A stretch of 64,000 nucleotides of DNA from Leptodontidium sp. MPI-SDFR-AT-0119 (lineage: Eukaryota; Ascomycota; Leotiomycetes; Helotiales; Leptodontidiaceae), in assembly GCA_020726505.1 (NCBI GenBank), contig JAHLEZ010000013.1:1736001-1800000 (forward strand), written 5' to 3'. Below, in pieces: positions 34,350-45,157 of this stretch. Position 1 is the stretch's first letter. Each line of letters opens with the position of its first letter. Under the pieces are notes generated by a model. It ran no database searches and was not told the DNA's origin. It was given only the letters and a program-made list of their open reading frames with translations. The translations under genes were made by a program, and so were the position numbers.

Positions 34350-34630
34350 TGTGGTGGGGACAGCCCCTGATTTCTTTTGTCACATGACTGCGCTGGTCCT
34401 TCGCACATATAAGGAGCCAACACTTGATTACAGAACGTCAAGAACGCAACACCAGATATATTCTATTTATTAGAACTCTTTTCCCTCCCCTTCTTTGCCG
34501 GTTCGTACTCTCTAGATATGTGATATCTTTAGATCTGATTGATCTGTTATTTACAGAGCTTAGAATCTCCTCCGGTGGCTCGCTACATGCTACCCTCTTG
34601 TTGTGTGGATTGGGCTTCGTCCCTCCCACA
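34350..34630 (+). mobile_element. Solo LTR, family TGTGGTGGGG, inside the pogo-like element
   Basis: 281 bp, TGTGGTGGGG ... CCCTCCCACA, with a 4-bp duplication TTAA (34346-34349, 34631-34634). It interrupts the pogo transposase between its DNA-binding and DDE parts. Confidence 0.88.
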
Positions 34631-35202
34631 TTAATCACTAGGATTAAAAAGTATAATATTACGGCCGAAAACATGTACAATTGAGATAAGAAGGGTTTCT
34701 TAATTAAGTTAATATAATCTCTAAAAAAAATTATAACTAAAGAGAACTACAAATCCGGTCAAATTAAGTCAGCTATTTAAGACGGCTCCCGATTCTTCAT
34801 TAGTCTTTTGGTGGTAATTTATACTAATAAAACTTCTCTCCCACCTACTTTAATTTATAAGACTAAAACTAAAGATCTACAAGACAATTAATTAAAGGAT
34901 TTTAAAGAAGAAAACCTTATATACTTTAGTTCTTTACTAAATAAGTGGCTAAGTAATACTTTTGGCCTTAATTGGCTAAAGACTATCTTTAACTTATATA
35001 CCCGCGAAAAGGCTAAAAGAGGCAAGAGGCTATTAATTGTTAATGGCTATTTTTTATACGTCAATATAGCCTTTATTAAAGAATATAATAACTTAAAAAT
35101 TTGCCTTGCAATCTTACTTTTATATTCTACTTAACGTATGCAGCCTCTAAACGTTAATTATTTTTTACTATTAAGTATAACTTATACTTAGGAGATTAAT
35201 AA

Positions 35203-35458
35203 TGTTGGTCCACAGGTCCCTGCATGAGCATACTTCGGTCTGGAAAAGGGGGTGCGGGTCAAAGTCAGGGGTCAGAGCTTAGCCGGACTGGTTTCGGTGG
35301 AGATTCGGTGGGGTTTCGTAGTATATAGTCTGGCTCTCCTCGCACTCTCTTAGAATTGACACAGATTTTGAACTATATATTTATTACTCTGTCGCCATAC
35401 TCGCATTGGAATATATTCACACATGCGGCGTGGTACATGAACCGGTACTGCACCGACA
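35203..35458 (+). mobile_element. Solo LTR, family TGTTGGTCC, inside the pogo-like element
   Basis: 256 bp, TGTTGGTCCACAGG ... CTGCACCGACA, flanked by a perfect 5-bp duplication AATAA (35198-35202, 35459-35463). It is less AT-rich than its host, so it is younger. No related internal sequence is present. Confidence 0.85.
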
Positions 35459-36413
35459 AATAATATCAACTATAAGAGTGGAAAACTAATTAATATTTTT
35501 AGACGATTATTTTGACTATGTTTTTAAAAAGCATAAAATACGGCTTTAATAACACAAAATATTAAGTCCGCCTTTACAAGATAGGAATTTGGCCCTTTAA
35601 CCTTAGAGCTGTTCTTAATATTATTAAGCCTAAATCGCTAGCACCTTTTAATCCTTTAGCTTCTATTTCTTCCGTGATTAAAATACCGTATATAACCAAA
35701 GTATATGCTAATTTAAGTATGCCCATGACAGGAATTCGTCTAAGTTACTACTTCGCAAATTAATTAAAGCTAATAAGACTAACGTAGCAAATTTGGCTAT
35801 ATCTAAGCACTATGCGAAAAGCCTCATTAAGGCAATTTATATTAAAAAGAAGAAACGAAAGCGTGGCAAAATATTAGATCTTATAAGTAAAGAGACTATT
35901 ACTAAACAATAATTTGGACCGGCAAAGATTCAAAAGGCACGTAAGTTAAGGGATAAGAAAAAAAGAAATATTATAAAGGCTAAGGTAGTTAAAGAAGATA
36001 CTAAAAAGCAAGCGGAGATTAATAAAGCTATTAAGAAAACCTTAGAAGATAAAGAGAAGGAAAATAAGGCGATTTAAAGAGTTCTTAATGCTTAGATAAA
36101 AAGAGATATGGATCGCTAAGGCGTCTTAGAACAAGCTAATGCAAGAAAAGCTACTTTAAAGGCCAAAAAGGCAACTAAATTAGTAACTAAGAGTTCTAAA
36201 AAGATAAATATAATTATCTTAAAGGTTAGGAGTAGTATTTTATCTAGTTTAAGGTCACACGAGGCTATTTTAACTAAAGAGCCTATCTCGGATAAAGAGG
36301 TAATAGTTAAGGCCACCCGATTAGGAAGGCAAATAACTCTACCACAACGATTAAGAAAATAATATAACAAGTTTTACGCAAATGTTTTTTTTTAATTATC
36401 TAACGCTTTATAT

Positions 36414-36736
36414 TGTGGTGGGAGGTTCTCGGTAGCTTCTTTGTCACCTGACCGGATAGGCTCTTTCCACATAAGCTTCTTTGTCACCTGACCGGATAGG
36501 CTCTTTCTACATAAAAGAGCTTAACACTTGAAAACAACTCAACAACGAAGAACTTTTTATAGATATTATCTAATACACTTTTTTCTCCTCCCCTCCCTTG
36601 ACTTTTTATACTCTTTAGATATATATTATCTTTAGATTTGATCGATCCGCGATTTCCTACACCTAGAATCTCTCCCGTACCTTACTACATGCTACCTCTC
36701 TTGTTATGTGGTTTATTGGGCTTTATCCCTCCCACA
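36414..36736 (+). mobile_element. Solo LTR, family TGTGGTGGGG, with an internal 40-bp duplication
   Basis: 323 bp, TGTGGTGGG ... CCCTCCCACA, 4-bp duplication ATAT (36410-36413, 36737-36740). The 40-bp unit AGCTTCTTTGTCACCTGACC and onward occurs twice in tandem (36434-36473, 36474-36513) with a single C/T difference at CpA. Without it the length is 283 bp, like the other copies. Confidence 0.9.
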
Positions 36737-37195
36737 ATATCTTCAATTTAAAGAAATTTTATAAGAGCGTTGTTAATTAATAATTATTTGAAGTTGAGGA
36801 TAGCCTCGCTTGTTACAGCGGGAATGATGTGTGGGTGGGAAAGTTGAGTGGAATTCGGTTAGTGTGAGATTTAAGCGCCAGCCAGCCGACTCCACCGTTC
36901 CAAACAGACCAGGTCCTGACGAACCACCACAAGTCACCCCCAACCAACAAGGGCGCGCACGCGCACAAGACACCTAACCTAGAGATAGCTCGATCAGAGC
37001 AGCACGCCCCAGGTATATGCTAGCTGGATCCTCAGTCCGAGATATTCTCTAATATTCAAAAGTTCCTCCTGCATCAACTATACCGCCCTTCTTCAACCTC
37101 ATCTCATTCAAAGTCAATCCTATCAATCTAGTGCATCGCGGAGCCAATATTCGAGGCTGTATCGCCCTTTTCAGACTGCCGCATCCTTTTATACA

Positions 37196-38560
37196 ATGCC
37201 CGAATCATCTGAGATGTCCCCGAGGTATGATTCAGATCAAGACGTAGACGAAAACGTTGATAATGGTCCAGCAGAGCAGCTGTACGAGCGAGGTTGGCTC
37301 CGTGATGTGGAGGATCGCGAGGAATATCGACCTGGGGGGTTTCATCTCGTGCATATCGGAGACAGATTGGGCACAGCCGGTCGATTTCGAGTCATACACA
37401 AGCTGGGAAGGGGCGGGCTAGCAACAGTTTGGCTTTGTCGGGACCAGGACACACAAAAATATGTCGCTTTAAAGATTATCATTGCCGATGAATCTCATGA
37501 AAAATCTTCGGAGCTCCGGTTCGTGAACCAAGAAGGCCTAGATTTTGGAGAGATTGGAGGGGAGTGTATTGCAGTCCCGTGTGAACACTTCTGGCACGAT
37601 GGACCTAACGGGAGACATCTGTGCCTAGTTCTTCCCGTATTAGGACCACGGGTTTCTGCTGTATGGGACAAGTTTGAAGATCCTGCGAGAGTTTCTCAAG
37701 ACATTGCATTGCAAGTTACGCGTGGATTACATTTTCTACATAAGAACGGAATTTGCCATGGTGGTTAGTTCTTTACAAAGATAATGGTGTATAATTTCTG
37801 CTAATACTTTCTATTAGATTTCCGCCCATCGAACATCCTCTTAAGACTCACGGGTTTTGACGAATTAAGTGAGGGTGAATTGATAAAGCAGCTCGGAGAG
37901 CCAAATAAAGAGCCACTTCTTACCATATCCGGAGAAAGCCCAGCACCATCGGGACCTGAATATTTAGTCGAAGGCCTTAGTCTAGACCGATTGGATGCTC
38001 GATTTATATCAGATCAAGTCTCTATCATCGACTTTGGCGAATCCTATGATATGTCTAGCCCACCTGAAGATCTCGGGATCACAGCCTCCTTCCGCGCCCC
38101 TGAGCTCCTGTTTGACAATACTATCGGCGTTGGATGTGACTTGTGGGCTCTTGCGTGCACAATTTACGAAATTCGGACCAGGAGTCCCCTCTTTGAGAAT
38201 TTCATGGACGACGACGACGAGGTGATTATGCAGATGGTGCCGCTGCTTGGGAAGCTCCCGGAACCTTGGTGGAGCTCTTGGAAAGCACGGGGGCAGTGGT
38301 ACGAGGAGGATGGAACGCCACTGGTTAATCCTGACACTGGGAAACCTTATATGTTGATGGATACTCTTGAGGAGCTCCTCTCCGGCAGCTCACTATCGAG
38401 TGATGGACCTAAGGGAAAGAAGAATGAGGCAGGAGGCTTCGTTGTTCAGATTGAGGAAAGCAAAATTTTAGGAAATCTTCTGATGGGTATCTTGAAATAT
38501 GATCCGAAAGAACGACCGAGTGTCGAGGCTGTGTTAGAACACGCTTGGTTTAAGAGATAG
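37196..38560 (+). CDS. SRPK-like serine/threonine protein kinase
   Basis: Exons 37196-37763 and 37818-38560; the 54-nt intron (GTTAGT, CTAAT branch, TTAG) splits the catalytic Asp codon and gives 436 residues. Kinase features: glycine loop GRGGLATV (71-78), VALKI with Lys93, catalytic loop HGDFRPSN (188-195), IIDFGES with DFG at 261-263, FRAPELL with APE at 283-285, DLWALACTIYEI, and a C-lobe end with DPKERPSVEAVLEHAWF. HGD in place of HRD and RPSN in place of KPEN are usual for the expanded fungal SRPK-like group. The short acidic N-terminus (1-50) has no targeting signal. All catalytic residues are present. Substrates are unknown; SR-type splicing kinases are only distant relatives. The gene is free of RIP-type stops although RIP-scarred transposons flank it on both sides. 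Confidence 0.9.
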
Positions 38561-39755
38561 TCAAGGTTGCTAGTTCATCTTTAGTATGCCGTAGAACAAC
38601 ATACACCATCACAAAATCCCTTATCCTGCGGAAAGCTTAGCGACAAGTTGCCATGTTGCGTACGATACATCTTCCTTCTTTTCCACAGAGATCTTAACGC
38701 AGCTTAGAGATGTTTTTGTCAGGGAACAGCGGTTCCAAGCGCTCAATTTACATGATAATCTATCACGTGATGAATACCCGTGGCATGAATTAGTTCTAGA
38801 GCATTAAGAAACGAAACAAACTAATTAGTCTAATCTTGCTCGAAAGCCCATCCTCCACACCCATCTCATGAAGTGTGCCGTCGTTTCCACGTAGTTGAGC
38901 CTGACAAAAGGGCTTAGTGTATATGTAGTCTGATTGGAGATCAAACGCGTGAGTAAGTAAGTCCTGCTCAGGGACTGCTTAGGTTACTCAGGCTGCTTAG
39001 TTAAGCTGGGCGAGGAGGGGGTGAGCCGAGGGTGATTAACGGCTGAGTACTCGGAGAAGCGGCGAGTTTACTAACTTACCTTGGGACGAAGGGAAAAAAG
39101 GGTTGTTTAACTACAATCCAGGTGCTTACTTTGTGCTGAGGGGTAAAATATTTCAAGAGGCTATATTAAATTTTATAATGGAATAGCTGAGTTTAGACGC
39201 GATGGATGGTCTAGGGGTTCTAGAAATTAATATAGATCGTTCATTTAAAAGATATTAAGAAACATTAGCTTTAGAACGACTTTAAGTGAGAAAGAGAAGC
39301 GATTCAAGCGAATTTTTGTGTGTTATTATAAGGACCCGTAGGGGGTTTTTTTTAAAAAAATATTTTATATTCACCTTTAGGCCCGAGTGCCGCTATTGTC
39401 TAATTAAAAAATATCTAAAAGAAAGGTTTTTGTTAGGTTAGTTTTTATACGTATGCTATTTTAGTTGCGTTAATAGCTTTAAGTTATAAATATTTAGTAC
39501 CGCTTTATTATATCCTTTGTGCTACTTGTTGATTTGTTGTTAGAGTTGCCTTAGCCTGTGCGCCTCGTTTAAAGGTTTATTAAAACTTATTAAACCGCTT
39601 TTTATAAACGAAGGTAAGTGGTTAATAATAGGTTAACGACAGACCGGGGGCAGCGATTAAGGGCAAATATAAAACAAGAGTACAGAAAAAGGATAAAGAA
39701 TAAGAGTACAAGAACGAAGGGTATAAAGACTACACTCACTTTTGTTTCATGTTAT
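38561..39755. other. Transition from gene island to AT-rich degraded DNA
   Basis: To about 38,950 the composition is ordinary. From about 39,120 it becomes AT-rich with TAATTAA-type runs, presumably degraded transposon. No frame, LTR or TIR was recognised. Confidence 0.45.
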
Positions 39756-39876
39756 TGTGACGGCCTAACTTAGAAGAATCAATTGGAGAGCTAATTGATG
39801 GGGGCGGGAGAGCCCTATATATGTACAGGTGCCCACAGGTCATGTGACGTTGCGCGGATGCGGTGCAGTCGTCACA
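39756..39876. mobile_element. Short LTR-like insertion of 121 bp
   Basis: TGTGACGGCC ... AGTCGTCACA, with a 7-bp inverted terminus TGTGACG/CGTCACA and a perfect 5-bp duplication GTTAT (39751-39755, 39877-39881). The element at 41495-41742 has the same termini but is 248 bp. It may be an internally deleted solo LTR or a distinct miniature element. Confidence 0.7.
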
Positions 39877-40201
39877 GTTATACTTAAAGTTGTAAATTCG
39901 TATAATAGGAATACGGAAGTAATTATAAGAGTTTAATACGTAATTTTTAGTAATAAAAAAGGGAGAGATTTAATTCTCTTTTAGTTTGAAGAAAGCCAAC
40001 ACTATAATTCGGCTTAATACGGTTAATTCCAGACGTAAGTTCTCTTTAAAAATTTAAACTAAAGTTTAACATAATATATATAAGAGCCAAAATGTTTTTT
40101 ATTACGTCTTAAATCTTTTACTATAGCACATTTAATATAAATAAGGTTAAGAATATAGCTTCTTTCCTCTTTACACCTGTTGTAAATATAACGACAGGTA
40201 T

Positions 40202-40496
40202 TGTGGAGGGGATAAAGCCTAATAAACCACATAATAAGAGAGGTAACATGTAATAAGGTACGGGAGAGATTTTAGGCGTAGGAAATCGCGGATTAATTAA
40301 ATTTAAAGATAACACATATCTAAAGAGTATAAAAAGTTGAAGGAGGGGAGGAGAAAAGAGTGTATTTAATAAATATCTATAAACGTTTATAGTTATTAAG
40401 TTGTTTTTAAGTGTTGAGCCCTTTTATATAGAAAGAGCCTATCTGGTCAGGTGACAAAGGAGCTACCGAGAGCCTTCCCCACCACAGTATGCTTCG
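40202..40496 (-). mobile_element. Solo LTR, family TGTGGTGGGG, reverse orientation
   Basis: 295 bp; read on the minus strand it starts TGTGGTGGGGAAGG and ends ATCCCCTCCACA. Perfect 4-bp duplication GTAT (40198-40201, 40497-40500). Sequence right of it (CTTCGGCTAGTAAGTCAGGG) resembles part of the TGTTGGTCC-type LTR at 35203, so it may have inserted into an older LTR. Confidence 0.88.
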
Positions 40497-40499
40497 GCT

Positions 40500-41024
40500 A
40501 GTAAGTCAGGGGTCCGCAACAGGTCCGACTCCCCTCCGACTCCCTATATATATAGCTCCTTCCTGTACAATAGCTCTATAGTTTTTGTATTCTAAGTATT
40601 AAGTCTTCTTCTACGTACCAAATCCCCTTATATCGTTATAGTAAACTTGAAAAAAAGAAAGTGTTAAGGTATTACGTAGTTTATATTTCGCTATAATAAT
40701 ATTACGATTTTAAATCTTCCTAATAATAAAAGTATTTAAAACATTAGCCTAAAGTATTTTAGTACTATAAGCGACGTATATATTCATAGATATAAGAACC
40801 TAATAAACGGGAAATTAATATTAAAGGGAGCTAGCCTTAATAAGAAGTTAAAGTAAACAAATTTAAAAATCGTTATAACTAAAGCGGTTATTACGGCGAG
40901 CTTTTCGTTAAAGCCTTAGGCTTTTAAGGCATAAATTATATCATTCTTAAGGTAATATAAGAAATCCTTTTACGTTATATTTTAGAAAATTCGAAAATTT
41001 TACTAAGAATACTAAGACGTTATT
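40500..41024. other. AT-rich degraded transposon DNA
   Basis: About 520 bp. The first 60 bp resemble the TGTTGGTCC-type LTR; the rest has short coding-like runs broken by TAA and TAG. Family not recognised. Confidence 0.4.
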
Positions 41025-41324
41025 TGTTACAGCTCGCAAGAGGTTGATACGGCGAGTAGACTCTAGCTTTGTATTTGGGCCTAATACTACGCTCAGAATC
41101 GAGAAGAAAAGACAAGGAGGAAAGGAGAGCTCTCTGTAAGAGAGAGCTCGAGTATAAATACACGAAGGACCCTCCTAATAGGGCATAGCGCAGTCGAGCG
41201 CCATTCACATCAACATGTCGCATCTCGCCACCTAGTCTTCCCAATTAGGCTTACCGCCGTCGCATAGCCAGCGATGCTACGAGCCATGTCGGTTAGAATA
41301 CGAGGCGCATCGGAGGTCATAACA
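41025..41324 (-). mobile_element. Solo LTR of the Ty3/gypsy family
   Basis: Exactly 300 bp and, on the minus strand, collinear with the LTRs at 26001 and 32274 (TGTTATGACCTCCGATGCGC ... GCGAGCTGTAACA). Perfect 5-bp duplication TTATT (41020-41024, 41325-41329). Both terminal dinucleotides are intact TG and CA, and it keeps more C and G than the full-length copy, so it carries fewer RIP changes. It arose by recombination between the LTRs of a former complete element. Confidence 0.93.
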
Positions 41325-41494
41325 TTATTAAGGCCTCTTTTAATAAGTTATATTTAAGAAAAAACTGCACGTAATACTTAGTTACAAGAACACTAAGGCT
41401 TTTTTATATTAACAATCTAACTTTAACTTTTCGAAGGTGTATCAAAGCGAATTCTTAATATTTGATAATAATAATAATAAATTATTAACTTAAA

Positions 41495-41742
41495 GTGTGA
41501 CGACCGGCACTGCCCAGAGCCTCATTTCCACCGGCTCCACTTAGTACTGCCCGATCGGGACGTACCGAGATTACTATAGTACTAGACAAACCGACCTCTT
41601 ATATATAGACTTCTTCTTTCTTTACTTTCTTTCCTCTGTAGTTATAGATTCTAAGTTAATACTTAGTATCGTCATATGTCTTGCGTTAATATGTGAGGCG
41701 TCAGTTACACGTGATTGCCGTCTTTCTAGGGCAAGCGTCACA
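41495..41742. mobile_element. Solo LTR, family TGTGACG
   Basis: 248 bp, TGTGACGACC ... AAGCGTCACA, with a perfect 5-bp duplication TAAAG (41490-41494, 41743-41747). A TATA-like TTATATATAGAC occurs near 41600. Confidence 0.85.
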
Positions 41743-41747
41743 TAAAG

Positions 41748-42470
41748 CCTTCAAAATACATCAATTGCATTTGTAATAATTAACGTAGTTATTAAGATAC
41801 TAAGTATTAAAAAAAGTGCAAATTATTGTGGTGGGGAAGACTCTGGTAGCTCCTTTGTCACCTGACCGGATAAGCTCTTTCCACATAAAAGAGCTCAACA
41901 CTTGAAATCAACTCAAGAACTAAGAACGTTTACAGATATTTATTAAATACACTTTTTTCTCCTCTACTCCCTTAAGGTTTCATGCTCTTCAAATATGTGT
42001 TATCTTTAGATTTAATTAATCCGCGATTCCCTACGCCTAGAATCTCTCCCGTACCTCACTACATGCTACCTCTCTTGTTATGTGGTTTATTGGGCTTTAT
42101 CCCTCCCACATTATAACGTGTAATAAAGTTGGCGTTTGTAATCTAAAATCCGGTACTAAACTCAAAAAAGTTACTTAATTCGAGTTTTTAACGTTTATTA
42201 ATAAAAGAAAGTGCAAATTAATCATCTAATTCAGCTCTTCAAAAAGCGCTTTTCGGATTTATAATAGCTAATGTAGTTATAAAAATATTAAGGATTAAAG
42301 AAAAAGGTAAAGTTTTTTTTAAATATATATATATTGGGCCAAATATTAAGACTAAAGTAATAAAAAAGGTAATAAATATCCATTTTAATTAGGCCTTTAA
42401 AATGGCTTAATTAGATTTGTAATAACTAGTGTAGTTATAGATTTATTATAAGATAAAGAACAAATCGATT
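41748..42470. repeat. Three degenerate copies of a TTCAAAA...GTAGTTAT segment
   Basis: Segments at 41748, 42235 and 42395 share (C)TTCAAAA or TTTAAAA, then GTAATAA(N)TA(N)TGTAGTTAT. Spacing is about 160-200 bp after the LTR at 41827 is subtracted. All are strongly AT-rich and open in no frame. They could be remains of a repeat-bearing transposon gene. Confidence 0.35.
41827..42110 (+). mobile_element. Solo LTR, family TGTGGTGGGG
   Basis: 284 bp, TGTGGTGGGG ... CCCTCCCACA, 4-bp duplication TTAT (41823-41826, 42111-42114). It is the best-preserved copy: CACCTGACCGGATAAGC, CAACACTTGAAATCAACTC and TCTCCCGTACCTCACTAC are intact. Confidence 0.9.
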
Positions 42471-42520
42471 TGCCTCAAAGAAATTAAATAATTTCCGAAT
42501 TACCTTTATCTTTTGTTAAT

Positions 42521-42645
42521 AATAAACTAATAAACTAATAAACTAATAAACTAATAAACTAATAAACTAATAAACTAATAAACTAATAAACTAATAAACT
42601 AATAAACTAATAAACTAATAAACTAATAAACTAATAAACTAATAA
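42521..42645. repeat. (AATAAACT)n microsatellite
   Basis: About 15 uninterrupted copies of the 8-mer AATAAACT. It marks the right part of the AT-rich block. Confidence 0.97.
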
Positions 42646-43620
42646 TCCTAACTTTATAACTCATATTTATTATTAACCCTCGGAAAGTTTACAAAGTGAA
42701 ATGCGCTGGGAATCGGAGGAAAAGAGGTATAGTGCCTGAACCGACGCCGCTTGCGGCTTGAGGCGATGCGCCAGACCCCTTTTACGAGATTAGACTAAGT
42801 ATTTTTTTTATATATTACTTCTCTTATTATATAGTTATTAGGTTTCGTTATCCCACAGTATAACCGCTGGTTGGTTCGCAGTAGCGATTGGCTAATCAGC
42901 CGTTTTATACTCTCGCCTTTATCTTATTATCTAAGACGAGAACAAAATCAGATATGTCTTAGTGCTTATTATTATCGACTTTTTCCTTTTCCAGATTCCT
43001 CCTATAATCCTCGACTTTGGTGCCTCAACGAACCCTCAACCGCTCCTCACGCCATTTGCAGTTTACGAAAATTTTCACATCACGGTATTCTCGATGCACC
43101 ATTTACTTATAACTTTGTCTAAAGACTTTTACCACTCCCTTCTCGACTTTTTTGGACTTGATCTTTTATCTGGGAATACTTTTTGGAAAGGGCGAAAGCA
43201 TTATGTGGACTGAACTGATTGATATATTCAAAGACAATCTAGAGCACCGTAGTGTTGAGTTCTGCGACTTCCCAAATGTGGCGTACAGTTATCACGACGA
43301 GTGAATTGGCATTAAATTAAATCTAAAGATAAAAATGATTAACGCCCAGATACATGGTCGCCAATCATAAAATGCGTGGTTCTGAATCCGAAAGGTTAGG
43401 ATCAGAAGCCGTTGTTATAGGTGTTACCACACTAGGGTCTTGTGACACCCTCAGTCCTGTCCGAAAACATGTTCAAAATAGACACCCAGCTCACCCGCAC
43501 CACCTGGCCCATTGTTTGCCGCTATCGCTAATTGATACAAATCCAGCTTGAAGCTGGCCCGCTAATCCATCGGACCCTGCTTATGATTGTCGCTTGTACC
43601 ACTTTGATTTGGAAGCCGCT
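42646..43620. other. Intergenic, return to normal composition
   Basis: About 1 kb. AT-rich up to about 42,860, then ordinary. Overlapping frames at 42871-43213 have no motif. No gene is supported. Confidence 0.45.
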
Positions 43621-44097
43621 CTATCTTTGAAGCTGGATAAACCATGTTCCATCAAGACGTGGTAGGCGGAGACAAGTGGTGACTTTGGAGTTGGTGATAG
43701 TGCCACCCGAGACAATACGCGGCCCGATGTCGACTCGAAACTGCTCACGGGGTTGGGAGCTAAAAAGAGTGTTGACATAGTTGCTGACAATGACTGTGTT
43801 ACTTCCGCTACCACTATTGCTAACTTCGACAGTCAAATGGTTCGTCGTGGCTATATCACGGGGAGGCATAATATGAACAGTGATGAAATTGTTCATGAAA
43901 TAGGTTGCTTGCTCGGCATGATCGATGTATTGTTGGATGTTAACGCGTCCAATGTTGTTGGATGCTTCGGGCCTGGCAAGTGCACTCATGCATGAGCCTT
44001 GGCGCTCTTCGAGAACGCCTACGTCGATCGGTGCTGCCGTGATAGAAGTAGCGAGCAAGAGGAAAGAGAGGACGGCTTGAGCAGCGTGGGCGAACAT
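43621..44097 (-). CDS. Small secreted protein of unknown function
   Basis: A 158-residue single-exon protein. Residues 1-21 form a clear signal peptide (MFAHAAQAVLSFLLLATSIT, cleavage after ITA or AAA), followed by a short pro-like segment ending in EER (30-32). The mature part has only two Cys (36 and 142), so at most one disulfide. It has a hydrophobic, beta-rich core (LTVEVSNSGSGSNTVIVSNY) and ends LPRLDGTWFIQLQR. No known family is recognised. A TTTTATACTTC sequence lies about 250 bp upstream on the coding strand. Position next to a transposon-rich AT block, small size and secretion fit the general profile of effector candidates, but nothing in the sequence proves that role. Confidence 0.75.
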   Translation of the reverse strand: MFAHAAQAVLSFLLLATSITAAPIDVGVLEERQGSCMSALARPEASNNIGRVNIQQYIDHAEQATYFMNNFITVHIMPPRDIATTNHLTVEVSNSGSGSNTVIVSNYVNTLFSSQPREQFRVDIGPRIVSGGTITNSKVTTCLRLPRLDGTWFIQLQR

Positions 44098-45149
44098 AGT
44101 GAATTTGGCAGGTCTAATCTATCGCACGCCATATCAGCATCTCGCTCAGATAACGAAACTTTTGCAATGCGGAAGAATTACTCTGTTGACTGTAGTTGAG
44201 GTCGAGTTTATTGAAGGACAAAAAAAACGCAAGACTTGACGAATAGTTCTGCAGAATGATGAGAAGAATTGTTGATGCAAAAGGAGCTGTGGAATGATGG
44301 CTGAAGATGTTGACAAAAGAACGCCTGTTGGGGAAGAGGCTTCACACCTTTTATACTTCTTTTCGTACTCAATCAGAAATATTGAATTCTGGTCTCGGTA
44401 GCTGTGACTCTGAAAGTGCCGAAGTCATTAAAATAATTCTTATACGACAAACTCAATGAAAGTTTAGGCTCCCGAGAACGTTGCCTCCCCGTTATAAACT
44501 TTAGTCTGAATATATAGAGTTACACCCCTTTCCCCAAAGTGCAAGTTCCAGGAAGCTATGACAAATAGTTAAAGTTCGTTCCATACGAGAGGTGTTCAAA
44601 GGCCAAAGTTTTGCCTTTACAAAGTGCGTTGCATTAGTTTTTGACTTTTGCCATTCATCAGCTGAGCAGCTCTGCTCTATTAAACCTTTGCCCCCAGCTA
44701 CAAATGGGCCAGTGCCTCAAACAAATTATTTCGCCGATTCGTTAAAAGGATAAGGTATTTGTACATAAAGCTTGAAATGACGAATCCAATCTATTTTATG
44801 GAAGGCTATGCCCTGATTTTATGGCTCTGTTCATATTTCAATCTATGGCGGCGAAAACATATTAATCAGGTGGTTTTGTTGAACACTCTTCGAGGCTGAG
44901 CTTTATTCCGCATGTCCGTAGGGATGATAGACACCCAATTATGCATTTGTAGTCTACGGGCTTGAACCGCGCAGGATCTATTGTCTAAGTGCTAAGTTAT
45001 ATCTTGATCCTCAAGTAATATCTTGGAACCTGTCTATGCTTAGTTTTGTGGTCTTGTTATGCGAAGGTTATGGAGCCACAATACGACGTAGTAATATCTT
45101 TTATGCATGAATCGTCTAAGTCTATTTGAGTTTTCTTGTGATCAGTTTG
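44098..45149. other. Intergenic, promoter side of the secreted-protein gene
   Basis: About 1.05 kb without a coding frame. The first 300 bp should carry the promoter of the gene at 43621-44097. A short AT-rich stretch follows. Confidence 0.45.
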
Positions 45150-45157
45150 CCTCTTGT

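Larger units (their letters stand above)
33850..36413 (+). mobile_element. Pogo/Fot1-like transposon, RIP-degraded and split by LTR insertions
   Basis: Begins MVNEEAIKATLV and KISGKFGIERITLIKRY (helix-turn-helix region) at 33850. After the first LTR insertion it resumes with KYNITAENMYN, stop, DKKGFLI, the block at the start of pogo DDE domains (usually NMDEKGF). Then LPPTLIYK, NTFGLNWLKTIF, RLLIVNGYF (second catalytic Asp now Asn) and MQPLNVNYF, just before the second LTR insertion at 35203. After that, GIWPFNLRAVLNIIKPK and a long Lys-rich tail (KKKKRKRGK) follow to about 36360. TAA/TAG stops are frequent. Inverted ends were not found; the right end abuts the LTR at 36414. Confidence 0.8.

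Noticed and set aside
42521..42645. CRISPR-like array
   Set aside because: It is an uninterrupted 8-bp microsatellite without spacers, in a fungal genome.
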